From positions 232,617 through 296,616 of the forward strand of contig NZ_LMFC01000005.1 in the NCBI RefSeq assembly GCF_001426705.1: DNA of 64,000 nucleotides. The letters are read 5' to 3'. The position numbers and the translations under genes were made by a program. The DNA comes from Cellulomonas sp. Root485. GTDB taxonomy: Bacteria; Actinomycetota; Actinomycetes; Actinomycetales; Cellulomonadaceae. The number at the start of each line of letters is the position of its first letter. The first letter of the stretch is position 1. Shown here in pieces: positions 43,910 to 52,891 of this stretch. The notes beneath the pieces were generated by a model. The model was not told where the DNA came from. It worked only from the letters and a program-made list of their open reading frames with translations, and searched no databases.

Positions 43910-45712
43910 GTGCGCGAGTCACGGTCCGAGTCCCTGGTGGAGCTGGACCCCGCCGACAGCATCCCCGGCATGCTCGCCGACCGGCTGCGGCGCGACCCTT
44001 CCGGGGTGTTCGCGGAGCGGCTGGTCGACGGCACCTGGACCGCGGTGACCGTCGCCGAGTTCGACGCCGAGGTCACCGCGGTGGCCAAGGGCCTGGTCGC
44101 GCGCGGCGTCCAGCCGGGCGACCGCATCGCGATCATGTCCCGCACGCGCTACGAGTGGACCCTGCTCGACTTCGCCTGCTGGGCGGCCGGCGCCCTCGGC
44201 GTGCCGGTCTACGAGACGTCGTCGGCCGAGCAGGTCCGCTGGATCATGGCCGACGCCGGCGTCCGGCTCGCGGTCGTGGAGACGGCCAAGCACGCCGCCG
44301 TCGTCGCCCAGGTCCGCGACGACCTCCCGGGCCTGGGCGAGGTGCTCGTCATCGACGAGGGCGCGGTCGCCACGCTGGTCGAGGCCGGGACCGGCGTCCT
44401 CGACGAGGAGATCCGACGCCGCAGCGCGCTGGCCCGCGCGGACGACCTGGCGACCGTCATCTACACGTCGGGCACGACGGGCCGGCCCAAGGGCGTCGAG
44501 CTCACGCACGGGAACTTCGTGGCCATCACCCGCAACGGGGTCGCCGGCCTGGGCGAGGTTGTCGCGATGCCGCACTCACGCACCCTGCTGTTCATGCCGC
44601 TCGCGCACGTGTTCGCGCGGTTCATCCAGGTGCTCTGCGTGCCCTCCGGCGCGGTCCTCGGCCACACGCCGGACGCCAAGAACCTGCTCGCGGACCTCGG
44701 GACGTTCCGGCCGACATTCATCCTGGCGGTGCCCCGGGTCTTCGAGAAGGTCTACAACTCGGCGGAGCAGAAGGCCGGGTCGGGGACCAGGCTCAAGCTC
44801 TTCCGCTGGGCAGCCAAGGCCGCCGAGGACTACTCCCGATCGCTGGAGACCGGCGGACCCGGTGCCGCCCTGCGCGTCCGGCACTCCGTGGCCGGCAGGC
44901 TGGTGCATGCCAAGCTCCGGGCGGCGCTGGGCGGGCGGGCCGAGTTCGCGATCTCCGGCGGCGCCCCGCTGGGTGAGCGGCTCGGGCACTTCTACCGCGG
45001 CATCGGCGTCGAGGTGCTCGAGGGCTACGGCCTCACCGAGACCACCGCGGCCACGAGCGTCAGCCGTCCCGGAGCCACCACGATCGGCACCGTCGGGCCC
45101 GCGTACCCCGGCACGGCCGTCCGGGTCGACGACGAGGGGCAGATCTTCGTCTCCGGCCCACACGTGTTCCGCGGGTACCGGCACGATCCCGAGGCCACCG
45201 CAGAGGCGCTCGTGGACGGGTGGTTCCGCACCGGCGACCTCGGGACGATCGACGAGGACGGGTGCCTGCGGATCACCGGCCGGACGAAGGAGATCATCGT
45301 CACCGCGGGCGGCAAGAACGTCGCCCCCGCCGTGCTCGAGGACCGCCTGCGGGGACACCCACTGGTGAGCCAGGTCGTCGTGGTGGGCGACCAGCGCCCG
45401 TTCATCGGCGCCCTCGTCACGCTGGATGCGGAGATGCTCCCGGGCTGGCTGTCCAACCACGGTCTACCGTCGATGACGGTCGACGAGGCCGCGACCGACC
45501 CGAAGGTCCTCGAAGCACTGGACCGCGCCGCCGACCGCGCCAACGAGGCCGTCTCCCGCGCCGAGTCGATCCGCAAGCTCCGCGTGCTCACCACCGACTT
45601 CACGGAGGCGAACGGCTACCTCACGCCGTCCCTGAAGGTGAAGCGCGCCCTGGTCCTGAAGGACTTCGCAGCGGACATCGACACGCTCTACACGGACACC
45701 CGAGGCGACTGA
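43910..45712 (+). CDS. Long-chain fatty-acid--CoA ligase (AMP-binding)
   Basis: This 600-aa ANL-superfamily enzyme has the P-loop IYTSGTTGRPKG (about 184-195), YGLTETTA (about 375), WFRTGDLG and the C-terminal GRTKEIIVTAGGKN (A8) with a final catalytic Lys in LTPSLKVKR. It activates fatty acids to acyl-AMP and then acyl-CoA, in the manner of actinobacterial FadD15-type enzymes. The GTG at 43910 starts 1 bp after the valS stop, so the two genes are likely co-transcribed. Two tandem hairpins follow the stop. Confidence 0.9.
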   Translation: MRESRSESLVELDPADSIPGMLADRLRRDPSGVFAERLVDGTWTAVTVAEFDAEVTAVAKGLVARGVQPGDRIAIMSRTRYEWTLLDFACWAAGALGVPVYETSSAEQVRWIMADAGVRLAVVETAKHAAVVAQVRDDLPGLGEVLVIDEGAVATLVEAGTGVLDEEIRRRSALARADDLATVIYTSGTTGRPKGVELTHGNFVAITRNGVAGLGEVVAMPHSRTLLFMPLAHVFARFIQVLCVPSGAVLGHTPDAKNLLADLGTFRPTFILAVPRVFEKVYNSAEQKAGSGTRLKLFRWAAKAAEDYSRSLETGGPGAALRVRHSVAGRLVHAKLRAALGGRAEFAISGGAPLGERLGHFYRGIGVEVLEGYGLTETTAATSVSRPGATTIGTVGPAYPGTAVRVDDEGQIFVSGPHVFRGYRHDPEATAEALVDGWFRTGDLGTIDEDGCLRITGRTKEIIVTAGGKNVAPAVLEDRLRGHPLVSQVVVVGDQRPFIGALVTLDAEMLPGWLSNHGLPSMTVDEAATDPKVLEALDRAADRANEAVSRAESIRKLRVLTTDFTEANGYLTPSLKVKRALVLKDFAADIDTLYTDTRGD

Positions 45713-45724
45713 CCCCACCCGCAA

Positions 45725-45830
45725 CGTCCGCACTCCGGCGGGTCCGACCCTGCACGAGTGTGGACGCAGCCACCCCGTCACACACAACGTCCGCACTCAA
45801 GAGGGCTCAGACCCGCTCGAGTGCGGACGT
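45725..45830. repeat. Tandem pair of palindromic (REP-like) hairpins between convergent genes
   Basis: There are two near-identical hairpins. Stem CGTCCGCACTC (45725-45735) pairs with 45756-45766 with one G-U, and stem ACGTCCGCACTC (45787-45798) pairs perfectly with 45819-45830. Both loops are exactly 20 nt, and the copies are 63 bp apart. They sit between the convergent acyl-CoA ligase and baeRF genes and could act as a bidirectional terminator. The duplication and conserved loop length look like a dispersed palindromic repeat. Confidence 0.7.
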
Positions 45831-45847
45831 CAGGGCTTCAGCGGCTG

Positions 45848-47044
45848 CTACACCACCGAGCGGAGGCGTGCCTGGTCCGCCGACTGGGTCGGGACCGCCT
45901 CGCTCGGCGTCGAGTCGTCGGACCAGCGCAGCACCGCGCCGATGCCGTCGACGAGGTCCACGGTGCCGTCCTCGGCGAACGTCAGCCCGGCGTCCTGACC
46001 CAGCGCCGCCCGCACGAGCGCCACGTTGGCATCCATCTCCTCGGCTCCCCCGGTCACGCCGATCGAGGCGAGATCACCCGCGCTCGTCGCCACCTGGAGC
46101 GGCTCCGGACCGACCCACAGCGTGCGGTCGGCCAGACCGGACGTCAGGGAGTCGACGTGCAGCACGAGCTCGGCGACCTGCCCGCGCCGGAGCACCTCGA
46201 TCACGTCCTCCAGCGCCGTGACGGCCCCGCCCCCGCGTCCCTGCGCCTCCCGGAACCGGTCGAGCACCGCGTCGCTGCGGCGCTTCCGGAACGCGGCCAG
46301 CGTCTCGGCCACGTGCCCCTCGAACGACCCCTTCTTCAGCCCCTCGCCCCGGCCGCCGCCTGGCACGTCGACGAGAAGCTCCCGCGTGGGCTGCCCGACG
46401 GCCTCCCGCACGAGCGCGACTGCGCGCACGTCTCCCGTGATCAGCACCAGGTCCGGGCCACGCTCGGCGACACGCTTGTCGAGCACCGCGGCGACCGCCT
46501 CGGCATTGCGGCCCCAGGAGTCCTCCGCGCGCGTCTGGCTGCGCCGGTCCAGGCCACCCTCGCGCGTCTTGTGCACGTCGTCGTGCCCGCCGTCGACGGT
46601 CTCCGTCTCCGGGCCCCCCTCGGTCCGCACGGTTCCGCCTGCCGCCCAGGTGAGGTCCGCGCCGTTGCGGTCCACCGCCACCAGGAGGTACGTCACGGTC
46701 TCGTCGGCTGCACGCACCGCCGGGAGGAGTGCCGGTGCGGGTCCGAACACCGCGTGCGACTGGGCCGGAGGCTCGGAGAGCACCCGGTCGACGACGACGC
46801 CCTGCGCGTCCGCCACGACGACCCGGCCGTGCGGGCCTCGCACGCCCGTCGGCACGGACACGAGCTCGGCGATGTCGTCGAGCACACCCGCGGACGCGCC
46901 GTCACGCTCCAGAGAGCGCCGGACGGCCCTCCAGCGGTCCGCTGCCTCGGCGTCAGCGTTGGCGCCGGTCCTGGTCGCGTCCAGGTAGACGGTCGTGAAC
47001 GGCGACGGCCGTCCGAGCAGCGGCTTGAGCCAGTGCAGGTCCAT
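45848..47044 (-). CDS. baeRF / Vms1-like (Rv2629-type) peptidyl-tRNA-release family protein
   Basis: This 398-aa cytosolic protein resembles mycobacterial Rv2629: start MDLHWLKPLL, a TTVYLDATR segment, VLITGDVRAV in the centre and an eL30-like end (GAVLRW). The family (bacterial/archaeal eRF1-like, baeRF) is related to Vms1/ANKZF1, which free peptides from stalled ribosomal subunits. The ATG at 47044 has GGAGGG 7 nt upstream; the ATG two codons earlier lies directly on that site. The middle is rich in Gly and Arg. The function in this organism is by family analogy only. Confidence 0.72.
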   Translation of the reverse strand: MDLHWLKPLLGRPSPFTTVYLDATRTGANADAEAADRWRAVRRSLERDGASAGVLDDIAELVSVPTGVRGPHGRVVVADAQGVVVDRVLSEPPAQSHAVFGPAPALLPAVRAADETVTYLLVAVDRNGADLTWAAGGTVRTEGGPETETVDGGHDDVHKTREGGLDRRSQTRAEDSWGRNAEAVAAVLDKRVAERGPDLVLITGDVRAVALVREAVGQPTRELLVDVPGGGRGEGLKKGSFEGHVAETLAAFRKRRSDAVLDRFREAQGRGGGAVTALEDVIEVLRRGQVAELVLHVDSLTSGLADRTLWVGPEPLQVATSAGDLASIGVTGGAEEMDANVALVRAALGQDAGLTFAEDGTVDLVDGIGAVLRWSDDSTPSEAVPTQSADQARLRSVV

Positions 47045-47169
47045 GGGCATCCCTCCGGGATCGAGATCCCCGGCAGCCGCACACTCACCCCCGCGGCCGG
47101 CCGGAGCTGACCCCACCTACCTTCCGCTCCTGCGGCACGCGGCGCCACCCCATCTTGTGGTCGGACGTC

Positions 47170-47484
47170 TCAGTCGCGCTGCGCGTGCCCCTGGGCGATG
47201 GCCTCGTGGTGCTGGATGACCTCTTCGACGATGAACGCGAGGAACTTCTCCGCGAACACGGGGTCGAGCTCCGCGGTGCGCGCGAGCTCGCGCAGCCGGG
47301 CAACCTGCTGCTCCTCGCGGGCCGGGTCCGACGGCGGCAGCCCCCTGGTGGCCTTCAGCACGCCCACCTGCTGGGTGGCCTTGAACCGCTCCGCCAGCAG
47401 GTACACCAGGGCGGCGTCGATGTTGTCGATGCTCCCGCGCAGGCGGGCAAGCTCGGCGGGGATCGGGGTCGGCAGATCGCTCAC
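47170..47484 (-). CDS. Chorismate mutase (AroQ class)
   Basis: This 104-aa all-helical protein has the CM_2 pattern: LRGSIDNIDAALVYLLAERF (helix 1 with an Arg and the Leu-rich dimer face), a Lys in VGVLKA, and the D-x-x-R-E-E-Q segment (DPAREEQQ). It would convert chorismate to prephenate for Phe and Tyr synthesis. The length equals that of stand-alone AroQ enzymes. The GTG start at 47484 gives the family N-terminus. It is a monocistronic-looking minus-strand gene 31 bp downstream of clpX in coordinates, but transcribed away from it. Confidence 0.88.
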   Translation of the reverse strand: MSDLPTPIPAELARLRGSIDNIDAALVYLLAERFKATQQVGVLKATRGLPPSDPAREEQQVARLRELARTAELDPVFAEKFLAFIVEEVIQHHEAIAQGHAQRD

Positions 47485-47515
47485 GGACGCGATCCTAGGC
47501 GTGATCGTGCGACGG

Positions 47516-48796
47516 TCAGGCGCTCTTCTCGCGAGGGGTGCGCTTCTCCTCGCCGCTGTCCCGCGGGATCAGCGTCGGGTTGACGTTCTCGAGCACCACG
47601 TCCCGGGTGATGACGACCCGGCCCACGTCGTCGCGGCTGGGCACCTCGAACATCACCTGCTGGAGGACCTCCTCCATGATGGCGCGCAGCCCACGGGCAC
47701 CGGTGCCGCGCAGCAGCGCCTGGTCCGCGATGGAGGCCACGGCCTCCTCGTCGAACTCGAGCTCGACGCCGTCGATCTGGAACATCCGCTGGTACTGCTT
47801 GACCAGCGCGTTCTTGGGCTCGGTGAGGATGCGGACCAGCGCGTCCTGGTCGAGCCGGGACACGGCGGCGACGACGGGCAGACGGCCGATGAACTCGGGA
47901 ATCAGGCCGTACTTCTGCAGGTCCTCGGGACGGACCTCCGCGAACAGGTCGCCCTCGTCGACCGAGTCCAGCAACGGGGCGCCGAAGCCGACGACGCGCT
48001 TGCGGGCACGGGCCGCGATGATGTCGTCCAGCCCGGAGAACGCACCGGCCACGATGAACAGCACGTTCGTCGTGTCGATCTGGATGAACTCCTGGTGCGG
48101 GTGCTTGCGGCCGCCCTGCGGCGGGACCGAGGCGGTGGTGCCCTCGATGATCTTCAGCAGCGCCTGCTGGACACCCTCGCCGGAGACGTCGCGCGTGATC
48201 GACGGGTTCTCGCTCTTGCGGGCGATCTTGTCGATCTCGTCGATGTAGATGATCCCCGACTCGGCCTTCTTGACGTCGTAGTCGGCGGCCTGGATGAGCT
48301 TGAGGAGGATGTTCTCGACGTCCTCACCGACGTAGCCGGCCTCGGTCAGGGCCGTGGCGTCGGCGATCGCGAACGGGACGTTCAGCATGCGGGCGAGCGT
48401 CTGTGCGAGGTACGTCTTGCCGGTGCCCGTGGGGCCGACCAGCAGGATGTTCGACTTCGCGATCTCGATGTGGTCGTCCGTCGTGGAGGTACGCGCCTCA
48501 CCGGCCTGGACCCGCTTGTAGTGGTTGTAGACCGCCACCGCGAGGGCCCGCTTGGCCGACTCCTGGCCGATGATGTACTGCTCGAGGAACTCGAAGATCT
48601 CCTTCGGCTTCGGCAGCTCGACCAGTCCGACCTCGGTGGCCTCCGCCAGCTCTTCCTCGATGATCTCGTTGCAGAGTTCGATGCACTCGTCGCAGATGTA
48701 GACCCCAGGCCCGGCGATCAGCTTCTTGACCTGCTTCTGCGACTTGCCGCAGAAGGAACACTTCAGGAGATCGGCCCCGTCCCCGATACGAGCCAC
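47516..48796 (-). CDS. clpX: ATP-dependent Clp protease ATP-binding subunit ClpX
   Basis: This 426-aa AAA+ unfoldase has the N-terminal zinc domain (Cys13, Cys16, Cys35, Cys38), Walker A GPTGTGKT, pore loop GYVGEDV, Walker B IIYIDEIDKI, the ARKRVVGFGA region and a C-terminal sensor-2 helix. It unfolds tagged proteins and feeds them to ClpP1P2. The start is GTG 48796 with AAGGGG upstream. It is separated from clpP2 by 232 bp that contain a terminator hairpin, so it probably has its own promoter. Confidence 0.96.
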   Translation of the reverse strand: MARIGDGADLLKCSFCGKSQKQVKKLIAGPGVYICDECIELCNEIIEEELAEATEVGLVELPKPKEIFEFLEQYIIGQESAKRALAVAVYNHYKRVQAGEARTSTTDDHIEIAKSNILLVGPTGTGKTYLAQTLARMLNVPFAIADATALTEAGYVGEDVENILLKLIQAADYDVKKAESGIIYIDEIDKIARKSENPSITRDVSGEGVQQALLKIIEGTTASVPPQGGRKHPHQEFIQIDTTNVLFIVAGAFSGLDDIIAARARKRVVGFGAPLLDSVDEGDLFAEVRPEDLQKYGLIPEFIGRLPVVAAVSRLDQDALVRILTEPKNALVKQYQRMFQIDGVELEFDEEAVASIADQALLRGTGARGLRAIMEEVLQQVMFEVPSRDDVGRVVITRDVVLENVNPTLIPRDSGEEKRTPREKSA

Positions 48797-48985
48797 GTCG
48801 ATCCCCTTCCTCGTGTCGCCCTCCGCCCGACGGGCGGTGCGTCGTCAGTGCGTCACCCCGCAAGGTGCGCGTCCTCCCCCATTGCACACCACCCGGGCCG
48901 GGATGTCAGCCGAACACACGGCTCGGCGAGTCTCGGCGTGTTCTCGATTGCACCGGGCGTGTCGCGCCTTGTCGCGCCGGACGCG

Positions 48986-49021
48986 CTCGAGCCGGACCCG
49001 CGGCGACGGGTCCGGCTCGAG
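48986..49021 (-). terminator. Hairpin terminator after clpP2
   Basis: A perfect 15-bp stem (48986-49000 with 49007-49021; CTCGAGCCGG... arms) with a 6-nt loop begins 7 bp after the clpP2 stop. It separates the clpP1-clpP2 transcript from clpX. The rest of the 232-bp gap (48797-49028) has no gene; a GAACAC/GTGTTC inverted repeat (48912-48943) is visible. Confidence 0.8.
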
Positions 49022-49028
49022 GAAAGTG

Positions 49029-49730
49029 CTACTTCGGCTGCACGGTCGTCGCGACGACGCCCTTGCGGCTGGCGAGCACCTGGTCGACGATCCCGTACTC
49101 CAGCGCCTGCTGGGCGGTGAGGATCTTGTCGCGCTCGATGTCCTTGCGGACCAGCTCGATGTCTCGCCCGGTGTGGTGGGCGATCGTCAGCTCGAGCCAC
49201 TCGCGCATGCGGATGAGCTCGTTGGCGTGGATCTCGATGTCGGACGCCTGCGCGTAGCCGCCGCCCTCCATCGCGGGCTGGTGGATGAGCACGCGCGCGT
49301 TGGGCAGCGCCAGACGCTTGCCGGGCGAGCCCGCCGCGAGCAGCACCGCGGCCGCCGACGCCGCCTGCCCGAGGCAGACGGTCGTGATCTGCGGCTTGAT
49401 GTACTGCATCGTGTCGTAGATCGCCGTGAGCGCGGTGAACGAGCCACCGGGCGAGTTGATGTACAGCACGATGTCGCGGTCCGGGTCGGTGCTCTCGAGC
49501 ACCAGCAGCTGGGCCATGACGTCGTCGGCCGAGGCGTCGTCCACCTGCACGCCGAGGAAGATGATGCGGTCCTCGAACAGCTTGGTGTACGGGTCCTGGC
49601 GCTTGAAGCCGTAGGCCGTGCGCTCCTCGAACTGCGGCAGCACGTACCGGGCGGCGGGCGAGGACGGCGCGAGGCCACCCGGCCCCGCCAGCATCCCGGC
49701 GCGCGCCATGAACTGGGACTCCATGCTCAT
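49029..49730 (-). CDS. clpP2: Clp protease proteolytic subunit ClpP2
   Basis: This 233-aa serine protease has the catalytic triad Ser125 (GQAASAAA), His150 (LIHQP) and Asp201 (IERDK). It forms the mixed ClpP1P2 tetradecamer with the product of the upstream gene, as in other actinomycetes. The N-terminal extension of about 35 residues may be processed. GAGGAG lies 6 nt before the ATG at 49730. It lies 34 bp after clpP1 in the same operon, and a strong hairpin follows. Confidence 0.95.
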   Translation of the reverse strand: MSMESQFMARAGMLAGPGGLAPSSPAARYVLPQFEERTAYGFKRQDPYTKLFEDRIIFLGVQVDDASADDVMAQLLVLESTDPDRDIVLYINSPGGSFTALTAIYDTMQYIKPQITTVCLGQAASAAAVLLAAGSPGKRLALPNARVLIHQPAMEGGGYAQASDIEIHANELIRMREWLELTIAHHTGRDIELVRKDIERDKILTAQQALEYGIVDQVLASRKGVVATTVQPK

Positions 49731-49764
49731 GAGCTTCTCCTCAAGAAGGTAAAAGTGGGGGCCG

Positions 49765-50382
49765 TCAGGCCGTGCCGCCGCCGCCGGCGACCGAGTCGGC
49801 CTTCGTCACGACCTTGTCCACGAAGCCGTACTCGAGCGCCTCGGGGGCGGTGAACCAGCGGTCACGGTCGGCGTCCGAGTTGATCTGGTCGACGGACTTG
49901 CCGGTCTGGGCGGCGGTGAGCTCGGCCAGCACGGTCTTCATGTGGAGGATCAGCTGGGCATTGATCCGCACGTCCGTCGCGGTGCCGCCGATGCCGCCCG
50001 AGGGCTGGTGCATCATGACGCGGGCGTGCGGCAGGGCGTAGCGCTTGCCCTTCGCCCCCGACGAGAGCAGGAACTGGCCCATCGACGCGGCCATGCCCAT
50101 CGCGATCGTGGCGACGTCCGGCTGGATGTACTGCATGGTGTCGTAGATCGCCATGCCCGCGGTGATCGAACCACCGGGCGAGTTGATGTACAGCCAGATG
50201 TCCTTGTCCGGGTCCTCGGCGGCCAGCAGCATCATCTGCGCGCAGATCGCGTTGGCGTTCTCGTCGCGCACCTCGGAGCCGAGCCAGATGATGCGCTCAC
50301 GCAGCAGCCGGTTGTAGATGGAGTCATTGAGGCCGAAGGCCGGGCTGTCGGCCCTGGCCATCATCGGCGCTAGCTCGTTCAC
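49765..50382 (-). CDS. clpP1: Clp protease proteolytic subunit ClpP1
   Basis: This 205-aa serine protease has Ser100 (MGMAASMGQ), His125 (MMHQPSGG) and Asp174 (ADRDRWF), and ends in a Gly-rich tail. It pairs with ClpP2 in the actinobacterial ClpP1P2 protease. The GTG at 50382 has GGGAG about 7 nt upstream; the longer open frame has no supporting similarity. A 168-bp space upstream, to the membrane-protein gene, probably holds the operon promoter. An AGCG-AAAA-CGCT palindrome is visible there, but no standard ClgR box. Confidence 0.94.
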   Translation of the reverse strand: MNELAPMMARADSPAFGLNDSIYNRLLRERIIWLGSEVRDENANAICAQMMLLAAEDPDKDIWLYINSPGGSITAGMAIYDTMQYIQPDVATIAMGMAASMGQFLLSSGAKGKRYALPHARVMMHQPSGGIGGTATDVRINAQLILHMKTVLAELTAAQTGKSVDQINSDADRDRWFTAPEALEYGFVDKVVTKADSVAGGGGTA

Positions 50383-50550
50383 GAAGGCTCCCTCGTCTGA
50401 CGGTGACGTCTGTCCTGCACCGCGCGGTCGTCCCCTGTGCGAGGACCCGTGCGATGCAGTGACCCTAACGCGGACCCCCACCCGCCCATGTCCCGCCACC
50501 GAGCGTTTTCGCTGACGGCAGAGCAGGGCGGTCGGCCGGTGTCGTCCCCG

Positions 50551-51207
50551 TCAGCGCACGAGCCCGGGGCACCCGCACGGCACACGCCGGCACGCACGGG
50601 ACCCCACGGCGTCGTGGTCGTCGCGCAGGTGCGGGCACAGCGCGCACCCCACGCTCCGGAAGTAGTTCCACCACGGGGGTCGGCCACGCAGCAACCACGT
50701 CGCGACGGCGGCGACCAGGGGGACGAGTCCCAGGACCGCGAGGACCCGGGTGCCCATGACCTGGCCCGCATCGGCGACGACCTGCAGGTCGCGGACCGCG
50801 ATCGCCCGTCGTGGGTCCTGCGGCAGGTAGGCGATCTCCAGGGGCTCCCCGTAACCGGACTCCGCGGTCGCCGGGTAGCGGCCCGCGTCGTCCGGGACGT
50901 GCTGCGGGTCCGGTCCGATCAGGAGCGTCGTCACCTCGGCGCCGTCCGCGACGAACCCGACCTCGACGTCGATGCGCGGATCGAAGTCCGAACGCCCCGC
51001 GGACGGGCGGCGGATGAGCTCGGCCCGGTCGACGACCTGGCGCTGGCCGTCCGCGACGAGCCGCACGGCGAGCTGCTGGTCCGCCACCTCCCCCGGCACC
51101 GCGGCGAACAGACCCACGGCCAGGAACACGCCCGCCGCCACGACCCCGACCGCGAGGCCCCGCACGTTCCGCAGGACGCGCGCGCGCCGCTGCATCGGCG
51201 ATGCCAT
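50551..51207 (-). CDS. Membrane-anchored protein of unknown function, two helices
   Basis: This 218-aa protein has an N-terminal membrane helix (about 16-36), an extracytoplasmic beta-rich domain (about 40-150) with PDDAGRYPATAESGYGEPLEIAYLPQDP, and a second helix (about 157-177). A Cys-rich cytoplasmic tail with CALCPH and CRRVPCGC may bind metal. The layout resembles DUF3592-type proteins, but I do not assign a family. It sits between tig and clpP1 on the same strand, downstream of a tig terminator. Confidence 0.65.
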   Translation of the reverse strand: MASPMQRRARVLRNVRGLAVGVVAAGVFLAVGLFAAVPGEVADQQLAVRLVADGQRQVVDRAELIRRPSAGRSDFDPRIDVEVGFVADGAEVTTLLIGPDPQHVPDDAGRYPATAESGYGEPLEIAYLPQDPRRAIAVRDLQVVADAGQVMGTRVLAVLGLVPLVAAVATWLLRGRPPWWNYFRSVGCALCPHLRDDHDAVGSRACRRVPCGCPGLVR

Positions 51208-51244
51208 CGCTCTCCTCAGGGTGTCGTGGGACGGCGGACGCAGG

Positions 51245-51279
51245 AGGGCCCCGCACCGGTCGTCTCGGTGCGGGGCCCT
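51245..51279 (-). terminator. Hairpin terminator after tig
   Basis: A perfect 14-bp stem (AGGGCCCCGCACCG at 51245-51258 with 51266-51279) with a 7-nt loop begins 10 bp after the tig stop codon. Confidence 0.82.
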
Positions 51280-51289
51280 GCCGGACTGC

Positions 51290-52696
51290 TCAGGCCTTGG
51301 TGTCCTCGGCCGTCTCGACCTCGTCGTCGTACACGTCGAACGCGGCGATGTCGGTCGCCGCGTCCGTCGCGGTGGCGGAGGTGGCGGCTGCCTCCTCGGC
51401 GTCCTCGGCGTCGGAGCCGATGAACTCGGACAGGTCCACGGCCTGGCCGGAGCCGTCGGTGACGGCGACGCGACGCAGCGCGACGGCGAGCGCCTTGGAG
51501 CGCGCGACCTCGGCGACCATCGTCGGGATCTGGCCCTGCTGGTCGATGGTCTGGATGAACGTGTTCGGGTCCATGCCGTACTGGCGCGACGCGTTCACCA
51601 GGTAGTCGAGCAGCTCGTTCTGGCTGACCTTGATCTCGAGCTGCTCGGCGAGCGTGTCGAGGAGGATCTGGTTGCGCAGCGCCGTGGTGGCCTGCTCCCC
51701 GACCTCGGCACGGTGCTCGTCGTCCTCGAGCCGGCCCTCGCCCTCGAGGTGACGGTGCACCTCGGTCTCGACGACGCCCGCCGGGACGGGAATCTCGGTC
51801 GCGGCGAGCAGCTGCTCGAGCAGCAGGTCGCGGGCCTGCACGGCCTGGTTCGACGCCTTGATGCTGGAGGCCTGCGTGCGCAGGTCCGCCGTCAGCTCCT
51901 CGAGCGTGTCGAACTCGCTGGCCAGCTGCGCGAAGTCGTCGTCGGCGTCGGGGAGCTGGCGCTCCTTGACGGTCGTGGCGGTCACGTTGACCTGGGCCGT
52001 CTCACCGGCGTGGTCGCCGCCCGCGAGTGCCGTCTCGAACGTCGTCGACTCGCCCGCCGAGAGGCCCGTGAGCGCCTCGTCGAGACCCTCGAGCATGTTG
52101 CCGGAGCCGATCTGGTAGCTGACGCCGGAGACGTTGTCGACCTGCTCGTCGCCGATGGTGGCGGTCAGGTCGATGACGACGAAGTCGCCCTCGGCGGCCG
52201 GGCGGTCGACGCCGACCAGCGTGCCGAAGCGCTCGCGCAGGGCGTCGAGACGGGCGGCGACGTCCTCGTCGGACACCTCGACGTCGTCGACCGTGACGGC
52301 GATGCCGTCGAGCGCCGGCACGGTGATCTCGGGGCGGACCTCGACCTCGGCGGTGAAGTGCAGCTCACCCTCCTCGCCAGCGGGAGCAGCGGTGAGGCCG
52401 GGGACCTTGGTGACCTCGACCTCGGGCTGACCCAGGGGGCGCAGCTTGTTCTCGCGGACGGCCTCGGCGTAGAAGCCGGACAGGCCCTCGTTGATCGCGT
52501 GCTCGAGGACGGCGGGGCGACCGACGCGCTGGTCGATGATGCGCGGCGGCACCTTGCCCTTGCGGAAGCCGGGGACGACGACGTCCTGGGCGATGTGCTC
52601 GTACGCGTGATCGATGCTCGGCTTGAGCTCGTCGTACGTCACCTCGACGGTCAGCTTGACCTTGGTGGGCTCCAGGGTCTCGACGGCGCTCTTCAC
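51290..52696 (-). CDS. tig: Trigger factor (ribosome-associated chaperone/PPIase)
   Basis: This 468-aa protein has an N-terminal ribosome-binding domain with VVPGFRKGKVPPRII (signature loop, about 47-61) and a central FKBP-type PPIase domain (about 155-245; GDFVVIDLTA). The C-terminal chaperone domain ends in an acidic Asp/Glu/Ala tail typical of actinomycetes. I chose the GTG at 52696, with GGAGA about 9 nt upstream, over a TTG five codons earlier. It lies upstream of clpP1P2 as in many bacteria. The 195-bp gap to the glycosyltransferase gene (52697-52891) holds its promoter and no gene that I can see. Confidence 0.95.
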   Translation of the reverse strand: MKSAVETLEPTKVKLTVEVTYDELKPSIDHAYEHIAQDVVVPGFRKGKVPPRIIDQRVGRPAVLEHAINEGLSGFYAEAVRENKLRPLGQPEVEVTKVPGLTAAPAGEEGELHFTAEVEVRPEITVPALDGIAVTVDDVEVSDEDVAARLDALRERFGTLVGVDRPAAEGDFVVIDLTATIGDEQVDNVSGVSYQIGSGNMLEGLDEALTGLSAGESTTFETALAGGDHAGETAQVNVTATTVKERQLPDADDDFAQLASEFDTLEELTADLRTQASSIKASNQAVQARDLLLEQLLAATEIPVPAGVVETEVHRHLEGEGRLEDDEHRAEVGEQATTALRNQILLDTLAEQLEIKVSQNELLDYLVNASRQYGMDPNTFIQTIDQQGQIPTMVAEVARSKALAVALRRVAVTDGSGQAVDLSEFIGSDAEDAEEAAATSATATDAATDIAAFDVYDDEVETAEDTKA

Positions 52697-52891
52697 TTCG
52701 ATGGTCTCCAACTGATCGGGGCGGGCGCCGGCGACTCCGGCGATCTCCGTTGGTTCAGGGCCGCACGCCGTCGCCCGCATCCCGGTGAGGGGACCGACGA
52801 CCGCACGCTGGCGACCCTCGACCTTACGCCACGGGAAGCGGCGGTCCCAAGCCAGCAGGCTGTGGGACCGACGACGTCCTCTCGGGCACCG

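Noticed and set aside
41215..44145. Long minus-strand open frame opposite valS
   Set aside because: valS on the plus strand has all synthetase motifs; the antisense product is repetitive Arg/Val/Gly/Asp without domains.
50383..50550. ClgR operator upstream of clpP1
   Set aside because: The palindrome present (AGCG-AAAA-CGCT) has the arms in the opposite order to the known ClgR consensus.
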